A stretch of DNA of 7,216 bases from Actinomycetes bacterium (lineage in GTDB: Bacteria > Actinomycetota > Actinomycetes > Actinomycetales > Microbacteriaceae), in contig JAEYAG010000164.1 of the NCBI GenBank assembly GCA_023451265.1, forward strand, positions 1 to 7,216, read 5' to 3'. Shown here piece after piece: positions 1-6,734 of this stretch; position 1 is the first letter of the stretch; every line of letters starts with the position of its first letter. The notes beneath the pieces were generated by a model. That model saw only the letters and a program-made list of their open reading frames with translations, searched no databases and was not told the DNA's origin. The translations under genes were made by a program, and so were the position numbers.

Positions 1-1110
1 GAGCAGGCCGACCTCGCGCGCGCGTCCGTATTGGCGCGCGACCTCCCAGGCGAACCGCGGGCGCTCGCGCGCGGGCAGCTCGCGCAGGATCGCGAGGCAG
101 ATCTTCGCGTCGCTCTCGGGGACCGAGAAGCCGACGCCCGGGCGGGGCGCGATCGCCGGCGGCAGCTGCCGCCCGTCGAGCGCCGCGACCAGCCGCGGCG
201 AGGCCTCGGTGCCGCAGGCGTCGCCGAGGCCCCACTGGCCCGGCATGCGGACGTTGACCTCGAGGAAGTAGCGCTCGCCGGTGTCGGCGTGGCGCTTCGC
301 CTCGACGCCCGCGACGCCGACGAAGCCGGCCGCGTCGAGCACCCGTCTCGCCAGCTCCATCGTCTCCGGCAGCGGCGACGACTCGCCGAAGGCGGTCGCG
401 CCGAACCCGCGCGGCGACTGGCGCAGCTTGCGGCAGCCGAACCAGACCGGGTAGCTGCCGTCGGCGAGCCGCACGACGATCGCCTCCTCGACGGCGTCGT
501 CGCCACCGGGCACGTACTGCGACAGCAGCATCGGCACGCCGTCGGCGAGCGGCCGGTCGAGCACCTCGCCCGCGCGCGCGGCGTCGTGCGCGAGGAAGGC
601 GCGCTCCTCGCCGTAGCGGCTGCGCCAGTCGTGCGAGAAGACCGGCTTGACGACGCACGGCCACGGCGCGGCGGCGAGCGCGGCGTCGCGCTCCTGCGGC
701 GTGCGGATCGTCGCCGTCCACGGGACGAGCACGCCGGCCGCTCTGGCGATCCCGTCGGCGAGGTCCTTGTCCATCAGCGCGGTGTGCGCGTCGCCGACGC
801 GCTCGAAGAAGCGCAGCGTCGCCGGCAGCCGCTCACGCGCTCTCACCAGCAGCTCGCTGCCGCGGTCGCTCGCCGGCAGCACGACCGCCTCGGTGCCGTC
901 GGCCGCGATCCGCTCCAGCGCCCGCAGCCACGGCTCGCCGTCGGGCTCGAACGGCGCCGTCACGACCTCGACGCCGCGCGCCCTGCCCTCCCACTCGTAG
1001 CCGGGCGGGGCGATCGCGGTGACGCGCGCGCCGCGGCGCACGAGGCGGCGCGCCAGCGCGAGCCCGGCGCTGCCCGGCTCGAGCGTGACGACGTGCGGCC
1101 AGTCCTGCAT
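1..1110 (-). CDS. ATP-grasp carboxylate-amine ligase-like protein (3' end beyond window)
   Basis: I translated this frame by hand: 370 codons from the ATG at 1110 run without a stop to base 1, so the C-terminus lies outside the window. Residues 1-100 look like the Rossmann-like pre-ATP-grasp domain, beginning with an HVVTLEPGSAGLALAR strand-loop-helix. The ATP-grasp core follows: MDKDLAD with K115, WPCVVKPVFSHDW with the nucleotide-binding K155, the QYVPGGDD turn near 198-205, and the metal-binding stretch GVEAK (E270) then YFLEVNVR (E284, N286). Enzymes of this fold activate a carboxylate as acyl phosphate and join it to an amine or other nucleophile. The sequence resembles carboxylate-amine ligases more than RimK or graspetide ligases, but the substrate cannot be read. 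The start lies 7 bases after the stop of the methyltransferase gene with no clear Shine-Dalgarno site, so translational coupling is likely. Confidence 0.85.
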   Translation of the reverse strand, partial: MQDWPHVVTLEPGSAGLALARRLVRRGARVTAIAPPGYEWEGRARGVEVVTAPFEPDGEPWLRALERIAADGTEAVVLPASDRGSELLVRARERLPATLRFFERVGDAHTALMDKDLADGIARAAGVLVPWTATIRTPQERDAALAAAPWPCVVKPVFSHDWRSRYGEERAFLAHDAARAGEVLDRPLADGVPMLLSQYVPGGDDAVEEAIVVRLADGSYPVWFGCRKLRQSPRGFGATAFGESSPLPETMELARRVLDAAGFVGVAGVEAKRHADTGERYFLEVNVRMPGQWGLGDACGTEASPRLVAALDGRQLPPAIAPRPGVGFSVPESDAKICLAILRELPARERPRFAWEVARQYGRAREVGLL

Positions 1111-1117
1111 CGGAGCG

Positions 1118-2161
1118 CTACGCGGCCGGCGTGACGTCGACCGTCCACGTCCAGGTCGACGGCGTCGCGAGGTTGCTCGCCTCGATCGTCAGCCTGATCG
1201 CGTCGCCCGCTCTGACCTCCTGCCGGTCGACGCGCAGGAAGGGGTTGCCCCACGAGGTCGGCGGCTGGTCGGGCGCCGAGGAGAACCACAGCTCGTCGTC
1301 GAAGCCGGCGCGGAAGGAGACCGCGAAGCCGTCGAGGACCCCGTCGGCGGCCGCGGTGCGGTGCAGCTCGACCCGTCTCGGCAGGTCGCCCGGGTTGACC
1401 GTGTGGAGATCGACGGCGACGACCGGCGCGCGCTCGGCCTCGGCGCTGAGGTGCTGCTCCAGCGGGACCGGCCGCCACCAGGCGTAGCGGTAGCCGAACG
1501 GCTGTCTGGCCGCGTACGGCTCCAGCGCGCCGAAGCGGACGCCGTGCAGCACCTGCTCGTGCGCGAACGGCAGCCGCGCCGCGTCGGTCAGCTGGACCGG
1601 CTCGACGTGCAGCTCCAGCTTCGCCGGCAGGATCTTGCCGCCCGGCTTCAGCACGCGGTCGCGCAGGTCGGCGACGTTCTCGACGACGCGCTCCTCGAAC
1701 AGCGCCTCGCCGATCTGCTCGTGGACGATCACGTCGACCCCGCCCGGGAGCTCGAACGATCTGCTGTGGACGCGGTGGACCTTGACGGCGTCGGCGCCGT
1801 TGTCGCGCGCGATCTCCTGCGCGACCTCGGCCATCGGCCCGTGCTCGATCGCGTGGACCTCGCCCGCGCCCGCGCGTGCGGCGAAGATCGCCAGCACGCC
1901 GGTGCCCGTGCCGAGGTCGACGACGACGTCGCCGGATCTCACGTGCTTCTGGAGGCCCTCCCAGTAGGCGTCGACGCGCACGCGGTCGGCCAGCATGCGG
2001 TCGTGCTGGCGCAGGTCGGCGAAGGTGTTGCGGTTCTTGATCGCGTAGGCGATCCGCCGGGCGCGCTCGCTGCGGGAGGCGACCTCGCGCAGCTTGTCGA
2101 TCGCGCCGAACGCGGCGTCTTGGGCGCGCTGCCGCGGCGCACGGGGGATCGGCTCGGACAT
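1118..2161 (-). CDS. PRMT-like SAM-dependent methyltransferase
   Basis: This 347-residue class I SAM methyltransferase has the layout of a protein arginine methyltransferase. RMLADRVRVDAYWEGLQ (55-71) matches the helix just before the fold in PRMTs. Motif I is VDLGTGTG (81-88), and E106 follows as the ribose-binding acid. HEQIGEALFEE (147-157) has the position and nine-residue spacing of the PRMT double-E loop (E148, E157). LKPGGKILPAK follows and leads into a beta-barrel-like C-terminal half. PTSWGNPF (301-308) sits where PRMTs carry the THW loop, with S replacing H, and AGDAIRLTIEAS then TWTVDV close the barrel as in PRMT1-type enzymes. A protein arginine or similar side-chain target is therefore plausible but unproven; automatic annotation may call it only a methyltransferase. 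No signal peptide is seen, so it is cytoplasmic. It leads a two-gene unit with the ATP-grasp gene. The start ATG has only a weak upstream GGGTG. Confidence 0.85.
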   Translation of the reverse strand: MSEPIPRAPRQRAQDAAFGAIDKLREVASRSERARRIAYAIKNRNTFADLRQHDRMLADRVRVDAYWEGLQKHVRSGDVVVDLGTGTGVLAIFAARAGAGEVHAIEHGPMAEVAQEIARDNGADAVKVHRVHSRSFELPGGVDVIVHEQIGEALFEERVVENVADLRDRVLKPGGKILPAKLELHVEPVQLTDAARLPFAHEQVLHGVRFGALEPYAARQPFGYRYAWWRPVPLEQHLSAEAERAPVVAVDLHTVNPGDLPRRVELHRTAAADGVLDGFAVSFRAGFDDELWFSSAPDQPPTSWGNPFLRVDRQEVRAGDAIRLTIEASNLATPSTWTWTVDVTPAA

Positions 2162-2182
2162 GGCGGCACCCTACAACAGGAC

Positions 2183-2201
2183 CGCACGGGAAAACCGTGC
2201 G
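2183..2201. promoter_or_regulatory. Perfect 7-bp inverted repeat upstream of the methyltransferase
   Basis: CGCACGG and CCGTGCG flank a GAAAA loop, ending 21 bases before the start codon of the minus-strand methyltransferase. CCGTGCG recurs immediately to the right (2203-2209) as a direct repeat. The position would suit an operator or a 5' UTR hairpin, but short GC palindromes are common in DNA of this composition. Confidence 0.3.
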
Positions 2202-2333
2202 CCGTGCGGCCGTCGCGCAGGGTCCGGCGTGGGCCGAGGGCCGCACGGGGTGGGCGGCGACGCTTGCGGGCTCACGTGGTGTCCGCAGCTGCCGCCCGAG
2301 CGCATCTCCCCCGAGCGACCCCGGAACGCGGAT

Positions 2334-2352
2334 GGCCCGCCTGGGGCGGGCC
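2334..2352 (-). terminator. Terminator-like hairpin after the tRNA-Val 3' end
   Basis: GGCCCGC and GCGGGCC form a perfect 7-bp stem around a five-base loop, 10 bases beyond the tRNA 3' end when read on the minus strand. This is the usual place for a tRNA gene terminator. There is no real T-tract after the stem (ATCCG follows), so it would be a weak or non-canonical terminator, as is common in actinobacteria. Confidence 0.5.
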
Positions 2353-2362
2353 TTCCGGGGGA

Positions 2363-2404
2363 TGGGCGCGGGTGGTTTCGAACCACCGACCTCTCGCGTG
2401 TGAA
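2363..2404 (-). pseudogene. 3' half of tRNA-Val(CAC), putative integration attachment site
   Basis: Read on the minus strand, this is tRNA sequence from the anticodon loop to the 3' end. It has loop TTCACAC (anticodon CAC, valine), anticodon-stem 3' strand GCGAG, five-base variable loop AGGTC, T-arm GGTGG-TTCGAAA-CCACC, acceptor 3' strand CGCGCCC and discriminator A. CCA is not encoded. The 5' half is absent: the five bases before the loop read CTGAC instead of CTCGC, and no D-arm or matching 5' acceptor strand follows. Site-specific tyrosine recombinases often use exactly the anticodon-loop-to-3'-end block as attB and leave such a 3' duplicate at one edge of the element. The 3' end points left, so the element would extend to the right and an intact tRNA-Val should lie at its far end. 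Confidence 0.75.
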
Positions 2405-2464
2405 GTCAGCCTGGGGCGTTGCCGTCTGTGCCGAGGTGCTGCGTATTGTCGACCGCGGCAGTAG

Positions 2465-2701
2465 TCGGGCGCGATTGGCGCTTCGGTCTCGGGCACCTTT
2501 TGCCATCTGGGACTGACCCAGGAAGAACTGGCGCTCCGCAGCGACCTCCACCAACGCTGGATCTCCAACGTCGAGAACGGCCACCGGACCATCGCTGCAA
2601 CTGCGCTGTTCACAGACTCAACAGGCGAGCAGCAATATCGATGTTGCCTAGCACTCAGCAGTCCTCATCTGGTTCCGACGATCGGCCCGAGCGAGGTGTA
2701 G
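2465..2701 (+). pseudogene. Relic of an XRE/Cro-type HTH regulator
   Basis: The frame beginning after the TAG at 2462-2464 reads AIGASVSGTF, then GLTQEELALRSDL (helix 2 region) and HQRWISNVENGHRT (recognition helix and turn), which is a typical XRE helix-turn-helix. The frame has no ATG, GTG or TTG before the domain and is closed upstream by a stop. After the motif the usual helix 4-5 segment is missing, and the frame runs through unrelated residues to a TAG at 2699-2701. The basic arm expected before GLTQEEL is also degraded. It is best read as a decayed phage- or island-type repressor gene next to the attachment scar. It is unlikely to make protein, unless translation starts at an unusual codon such as ATT at 2474. 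Confidence 0.6.
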
Positions 2702-2718
2702 TGTCGTGAGGGCTTAGC

Positions 2719-2737
2719 CGGCCACAAGCATTGGCCG
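2719..2737. promoter_or_regulatory. Operator-like inverted repeat upstream of the toxin-like gene
   Basis: CGGCCA and TGGCCG form a perfect 6-bp inverted repeat around CAAGCAT, 46 bases before the proposed start codon. The 19-base symmetrical layout suits a dimeric regulator site. Which regulator would bind is unknown; the neighbouring HTH gene is broken. Confidence 0.3.
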
Positions 2738-2767
2738 TCGGCTCAGCGCGGGACCGGGGGCCGATGC

Positions 2768-2773
2768 GGGAGG
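2768..2773 (+). promoter_or_regulatory. Ribosome binding site supporting a TTG start
   Basis: GGGAGG lies 10 bases before the TTG at 2784. This supports TTG initiation even though the first in-frame ATG is at 2826. Starting at that ATG would remove the basic residue and half of the hydrophobic core of the signal peptide. The nearby ATG at 2764 is out of frame and stops after 12 codons. Confidence 0.5.
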
Positions 2774-2783
2774 TTCAGGGGCT

Positions 2784-5700
2784 TTGCGGACGAATGGCGT
2801 AGTCGCTTGCTGCGTCGCTGCACTCATGCTGTGCGCTGGTGCTGCGGGCGCGCAGACGGGCGATTCGGTGTGGGATGGGCCGGTGGCGGGGCCGTTGCCG
2901 GGTGTTGGGGCGTTTAGTGATCCGGCGTTCTTGGGGTCGGTGGAGCGTGCGCGTGCGTTGGCGGCTGCGGATAGAGAAGAGCGGGCGTCGTTTGCTGGGC
3001 GTGCGTTGCGTGCGCGGTCGCGGTCGGAGTTCCGGGGGGTGGGTCGTGCGGCTGCGTTGGGGTTGGCGCGACGGGCGTTTCCGGAGCTGCTGTCCGCGGA
3101 TCGTGACCGGCTTGGTCTGAGGTCGGGGGAGCGGTTGGCCGGGTTTCGTTCGGGTCGGGTCGCGGTGGTCGAGGACGATCGTGGGCGGCGGTCATTGATC
3201 GTCGGGACTGATCCGTTGGCGGCGCGGGTCGGTGGCAGATGGGCGCGGTTGGATCTGTCGTTGGAGTCGCGGGGTGATGGGTTCGTGCCTGTTGTCGGCG
3301 CGTCTGGTTTGGAGATTCCGGGGCGTGCGGATCGGTTCGTGCGGGTTGGCGAGTCGGGTGTGGGGGTGCGGGCTGCTGGTGCGGGCGCGGTCGACGGGTC
3401 GCTCTCGGAGGGACGGGTGTTCTATCCGGAGGTTGCGGATGACACCGATTTCGCGGTCGCGCCGACGCGTGCGGGCGCGCAGGTGATGTGGCAGCTTCGC
3501 TCCCCGGACGCTCCCGAGGAGTTGGGTGTGGCGCTGGATCTGCCTGCGGGTGCGAGTGTCCGCCTGACCTCGCCGGTGACCGACCCGGCCGGTGGCGAGG
3601 GCGGAGACGCGGAGATCGTCGATGCCGACGGTCGAGCGATCGGTTCGATCAGCGCGCCGGTCGCGATCGATGCCGATGGTGTCGGCGTCCCTGCGAGGTT
3701 CGCGTTCGAGGACGGGCGGCTGGTCGTGAAGGTTCCGCATCGCTTGGCGGATGTGCGGTATCCGGTGATGGTCGATCCGGAGGTGCGGGACGTGTGGGGC
3801 GCCCCGGAGTTCGCGGCGAACTGCGGCGGCGGTGCGGGCAATCATCAGCCGGGGGTGTGGAGCTACGGTCATTGGGTGACGCCGTTCACGCCGATCTGCG
3901 GGCAGGAGTGGAACGGGTCCGGCCACGGCCTCTACATCCGCTCGGAGGGAGGCCTCTATCTGAACGGCGCGGTCGCGCAATGGGGATGGAGCGCGCCGCA
4001 GGGCAGCTACATCATGAGCGTCTGGTTCGACGGGCTGCGACACGGCGTCGCCGGATCGCACCTGTTCACGGGCCTCTACGGCTCGGATGCGTGGGGCTCG
4101 ATCGTCAACCACCACCAGGAGATCGTCTGGGGACAGATCACCCAGTACCCGGACAGCCCATACAGATCGTGGGCGGCGTTCGTCGGCCTGTTCATGGACG
4201 GCAGCTACAACCGCACCAACTGGGGCTGGGCCGGGGTGCGCGGCGTCAACATCCGCCTCGGCGACCTCGGCGCTCCAGAGGTCAGACTGACCAACCTCTC
4301 CGGCGGCCTCACCCAACCGGCAGGCGGCGGACTCCCCCTGTCCAGATGGGTCGATGACGCCCAGACGCCGGTGACCGTCACCGCGACCGCGTCAGACTGG
4401 GGCCTGGGCCTCCAGGACGTCGGCGTCGAGCGCGCCGGCGGCGGCTGGTACGGCGGCCCCCACCACGGCTGTCAAGGCCACCGCTACTCCCCCTGCCCCA
4501 GAAACTGGAGCCCGACCTTCAACCTCAACCAGCTCCCCGAAGGCCACAACCAGATCCACACCTGGTCGCGCGACATCACCGACCAGATCGGCATCGGCGC
4601 CCCCTGGATCCAACGCATCGACCGCACCCCGCCCAACATCCAACTCACCGGCGAGCTGATCGACCACGCCACCGACGGACAACTCTCCGCCAACCCCGAG
4701 CTCTACATCCACGCCACCGACGGCGATAGCGCCTCGCTCTCGGCACGACGAAGCGGGGTCCGACGCGTCAAGGTCTTCCTCGATGGCATGCTGAAGCAGG
4801 ACAACCTCAGCCCCTCGTCCGAATGCGACAGCTGCCCGCGAGGCCAGACATGGGCCCCGTCGCGAGGGACCCTGGCAAGTCCATCGTCCGTGAAGGTCGT
4901 AGCCGAGGACTACCTCGGTCATCAGACCGTGCGTGAGTTTACGGTCAACGGGTTCAGAACTTCTTGGCAATACGGCGGCCAGAACGCCCTGGTGGACTCG
5001 TATGAAGAAGTCCGTTCGCTCACTGCAGCGATGGCCGGTGGTTCGAATGTCGCTCGCCAAGCACTCTGGGCTTCGTTGGATCCAGCCAGCAGGTCGTACT
5101 ACATCGAAAGTTTGCTCAGTGACGCGCGGAGCAATCGGGCGGCTTTCGGGTTGGTCTCGGGGGAGGCTGCTGTTCGGAGTATCTTTGCGGACCCCGTGAC
5201 CCACGGTTCGATCGAACTGTACGGAGCGCCGATGACTACCAGCGATCTGGCCATGATCGATAGTGATGCACCGCCCGGTCCGGTATACGACGGCATCCCG
5301 GACCCCGACGCGCTCGCTAGTGGCTCCGCCGGATCCGGCGAAGGTGAGGGCGTGGGTGTCGATGAACCGCCGTACCCGGGTGAGTTTGAGGCCCCATACG
5401 AACCAGACAGCGCGGCTGCCGCAGGCTGCGATCCGGCGACTGAGTCTGACTGCAGCAACGTCGAGACGTCAACTGACAATGGGGGGGCGACGGTGAGATT
5501 GCCAACCGACGACCATGAAGCAGCCGCGGCGTCTAGAGCAAGCTCATTGGCTACTGCAGCGGGGGCTTCAAGATCTTGGTTCGATCGGTACGGGGCACGT
5601 GCAGACGCGAATGCTCATGGTGAGAATCCGCGTACTGGACTCTTTAGTCCTATTGGAGGTAGCGATTGCACTAACTTCGTTAGTCAGGTGTGGCACAAAG

Positions 5701-6086
5701 GTGGCGGTCTCAACATGACGGGCAAATGGTTCATCCGTCAGATTAGTTGGGAGCGACGCTTTACTGCATCGTGGGCCGCCGTGCGGAACTTTGTCGACTA
5801 CATGGTGAGTGTCCGGCAGATCGCTAGCCTCATTACAGTATCGCCCGGGGCAGCGCGCCTCCCATCGAGCGTCGGGCTCGGCGACGCAGTGGAGTACGAC
5901 TGGGGGGAGGGTGCCGGATGGAGTCACCTCGCGGTTGTCGTCAACCTCTCTGGGGCATATGCGAGAATTTCGCAGCACAGCAGCAACCGAAGCGACGAAA
6001 GTTGGCGCCGCGGTTGGGTTCACACGAGAAGTCCGCAGGTGAGAGCTAACATGAGAACTCGGGTCGTGCACGTTCGCGTGCGGTAG
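2784..6086 (+). CDS. Secreted modular protein with C-terminal Amidase_6 domain (polymorphic-toxin-like)
   Basis: This protein has 1100 residues from a TTG start. Residues 1-23 form a Sec signal peptide, with a hydrophobic VVACCVAALMLCAG core and a likely cut after AGAAGA. Residues about 30-335 are a beta-rich domain containing VFYPEVADDTDFAV and ending YPVMVDPEV; I associate this ending with large Solirubrobacterales surface proteins. Residues 336-496 are rich in W, Y and H and look like a lectin-type beta sandwich, unassigned. Two Ig-like modules follow (about 497-610 and 615-722, the latter opening RTPPNIQLTG). Residues about 835-905 are an acidic, Gly/Pro-rich linker. Residues about 935-1100 match Amidase_6: SDCTNFVSQVWHKGG (nucleophile C962), GDAVEYDW then GWSHLAVVV (H1048) and ISQHSSN (H1065, N1068). 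Such domains are papain-like and likely cut peptide bonds, probably in cell wall. There is no LPXTG motif and no RHS repeat. A lipoprotein gene follows after 10 bases. A self-directed wall hydrolase is the alternative to a toxin. Confidence 0.8.
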   Translation: MRTNGVVACCVAALMLCAGAAGAQTGDSVWDGPVAGPLPGVGAFSDPAFLGSVERARALAAADREERASFAGRALRARSRSEFRGVGRAAALGLARRAFPELLSADRDRLGLRSGERLAGFRSGRVAVVEDDRGRRSLIVGTDPLAARVGGRWARLDLSLESRGDGFVPVVGASGLEIPGRADRFVRVGESGVGVRAAGAGAVDGSLSEGRVFYPEVADDTDFAVAPTRAGAQVMWQLRSPDAPEELGVALDLPAGASVRLTSPVTDPAGGEGGDAEIVDADGRAIGSISAPVAIDADGVGVPARFAFEDGRLVVKVPHRLADVRYPVMVDPEVRDVWGAPEFAANCGGGAGNHQPGVWSYGHWVTPFTPICGQEWNGSGHGLYIRSEGGLYLNGAVAQWGWSAPQGSYIMSVWFDGLRHGVAGSHLFTGLYGSDAWGSIVNHHQEIVWGQITQYPDSPYRSWAAFVGLFMDGSYNRTNWGWAGVRGVNIRLGDLGAPEVRLTNLSGGLTQPAGGGLPLSRWVDDAQTPVTVTATASDWGLGLQDVGVERAGGGWYGGPHHGCQGHRYSPCPRNWSPTFNLNQLPEGHNQIHTWSRDITDQIGIGAPWIQRIDRTPPNIQLTGELIDHATDGQLSANPELYIHATDGDSASLSARRSGVRRVKVFLDGMLKQDNLSPSSECDSCPRGQTWAPSRGTLASPSSVKVVAEDYLGHQTVREFTVNGFRTSWQYGGQNALVDSYEEVRSLTAAMAGGSNVARQALWASLDPASRSYYIESLLSDARSNRAAFGLVSGEAAVRSIFADPVTHGSIELYGAPMTTSDLAMIDSDAPPGPVYDGIPDPDALASGSAGSGEGEGVGVDEPPYPGEFEAPYEPDSAAAAGCDPATESDCSNVETSTDNGGATVRLPTDDHEAAAASRASSLATAAGASRSWFDRYGARADANAHGENPRTGLFSPIGGSDCTNFVSQVWHKGGGLNMTGKWFIRQISWERRFTASWAAVRNFVDYMVSVRQIASLITVSPGAARLPSSVGLGDAVEYDWGEGAGWSHLAVVVNLSGAYARISQHSSNRSDESWRRGWVHTRSPQVRANMRTRVVHVRVR
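5724..6086 (+). repeat. Intact copy of the duplicated amidase C-terminal segment
   Basis: From AAATGG at 5724 to the stop codon, this segment aligns with 6735-7094. The offset is 1011 bases at the left and 1008 at the right, meaning one net codon lost in the second copy. Identity is strongest at GTGCGGAACTT, GGCGACGCAGT and CAGCACAGCA. The two copies are clearly diverged, so this is an old duplication or two related cassettes rather than a recent tandem copy. Confidence 0.8.
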
Positions 6087-6096
6087 CGGCGGAATC

Positions 6097-6693
6097 ATGG
6101 TTACGGTTCGGTGCGCAGCTATGCTTCTGATGTTCGTCGGCTTCGCAAGTTGCTCGACTGAGACGCCGACAGCGTCGCGCGTGGCTGACAGATCCCAACT
6201 CCCTGCTGACGCTCAATCGCATGTCAGGCAGGACGCTGTGCGTTTGGTCCTGCAGAACGCCAATGCGACCGCGTTGCCGCGTGCGTATGACACGAAGGTG
6301 CTGCGCCGGCGCATGGAGCGCTACGTCGCGAAGGGCGTTCTCGCGCGGGAGGTTCGGGAGGTCTCCGACGCGATCGAGAAGGTGGGGGGCAAGCGCTACC
6401 GCCAGCCGTGGACGGATGCGCTTACCGTTGGTAGATGGGAATCAATTCGCGTCCAAGGTCGCAGGGCGGTCGTTGTCTTTATCGGGTACGACACTGGGTC
6501 GTTGAGCCGCAATGATCGGTACGACGCACCGCTTCAGCGGACTACTGTCAACATGGTGTGGGAAGATCATCGGTGGAAGCTCGAAAGCACCAGGTCGAGT
6601 TGGTTGACGCCGGAGGGACCGATGGAACAACCTGGTTCCAAGGAAATTGAGCAGCTGCCGGAGCGAGACGTGTTTAGCAACCCGCGGCCGTGA
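6097..6693 (+). CDS. Predicted lipoprotein, candidate immunity partner of the amidase-toxin protein
   Basis: The protein has 198 residues. The N-terminus MVTVRCAAMLLMFVGFASC has a short basic start (R5), a hydrophobic core and a lipobox-like FASC, so C19 would be lipidated and the mature protein held on the outer face of the membrane. F at -3 is tolerated but not ideal. The mature part has an Arg/Lys-rich helical region (about 45-95) and then strands such as RRAVVVFIGY and RTTVNMVWEDHRWKLEST. That strand pattern is reminiscent of NTF2-like/SnoaL-type folds, though I cannot name a family. It begins 10 bases after the amidase-protein stop and has at best a weak GGAA ribosome site, so co-transcription and coupling are likely. 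An extracytoplasmic protein directly behind a secreted amidase would suit an inhibitor role. This is inference from position; a plain lipoprotein of unknown role is the alternative. Confidence 0.65.
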   Translation: MVTVRCAAMLLMFVGFASCSTETPTASRVADRSQLPADAQSHVRQDAVRLVLQNANATALPRAYDTKVLRRRMERYVAKGVLAREVREVSDAIEKVGGKRYRQPWTDALTVGRWESIRVQGRRAVVVFIGYDTGSLSRNDRYDAPLQRTTVNMVWEDHRWKLESTRSSWLTPEGPMEQPGSKEIEQLPERDVFSNPRP

Positions 6694-6734
6694 CGACTCT
6701 CAGTGTGTGAGACGGTTGTCGTTTATATAGCGAA

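Larger units (their letters stand above)
2162..2783. other. Junction region without an intact gene
   Basis: This 622-base stretch separates the divergent methyltransferase and the large secreted-protein gene. It contains the inverted repeat at 2183-2201, a terminator-like hairpin, the 3' half of a tRNA-Val, a regulator relic and an operator-like palindrome. In 2202-2333 I see no gene, RNA or repeat beyond the short CCGTGCG direct repeat; it presumably holds the methyltransferase promoter, though no clear -10/-35 pair is visible. Base composition becomes more AT-rich and less regular to the right of about 2405, which fits a junction between native and acquired DNA. Confidence 0.6.

Noticed and set aside
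31..1134. Plus-strand 367-residue frame
   Set aside because: It is the Arg/Ala-rich shadow of the ATP-grasp gene on the other strand and shows no motif.
1..2161. Graspetide or other RiPP cluster
   Set aside because: The ATP-grasp plus methyltransferase pairing is suggestive, but the ligase is not of the RimK-like type and no precursor peptide is visible.
2197..2403. Plus-strand 68-residue frame ending GAGGFEPPTSRV
   Set aside because: That ending is the antisense translation of the tRNA T-arm and anticodon region, a well-known false protein in GC-rich genomes.
2363..2450. A complete tRNA-Val gene
   Set aside because: The T-arm, variable loop and anticodon loop are perfect, but the anticodon stem 5' strand mismatches and no D-arm or 5' acceptor strand can be found.
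1019..2464. Plus-strand 481-residue frame across the methyltransferase
   Set aside because: It is low-complexity and opposite a clear PRMT-like gene, and it runs through the tRNA fragment.
2419..2709. Plus-strand 96-residue frame over the HTH relic
   Set aside because: The HTH motif is in a different frame; this one has no domain.
3192..4316. Minus-strand 374-residue frame inside the large gene
   Set aside because: It is rich in R, D and H with no recognisable domain, while the plus strand carries signal peptide, Ig-like and amidase features.
5568..6098. Minus-strand 176-residue frame opposite the amidase domain
   Set aside because: Antisense to the conserved Cys/His amidase motifs and without features of its own.
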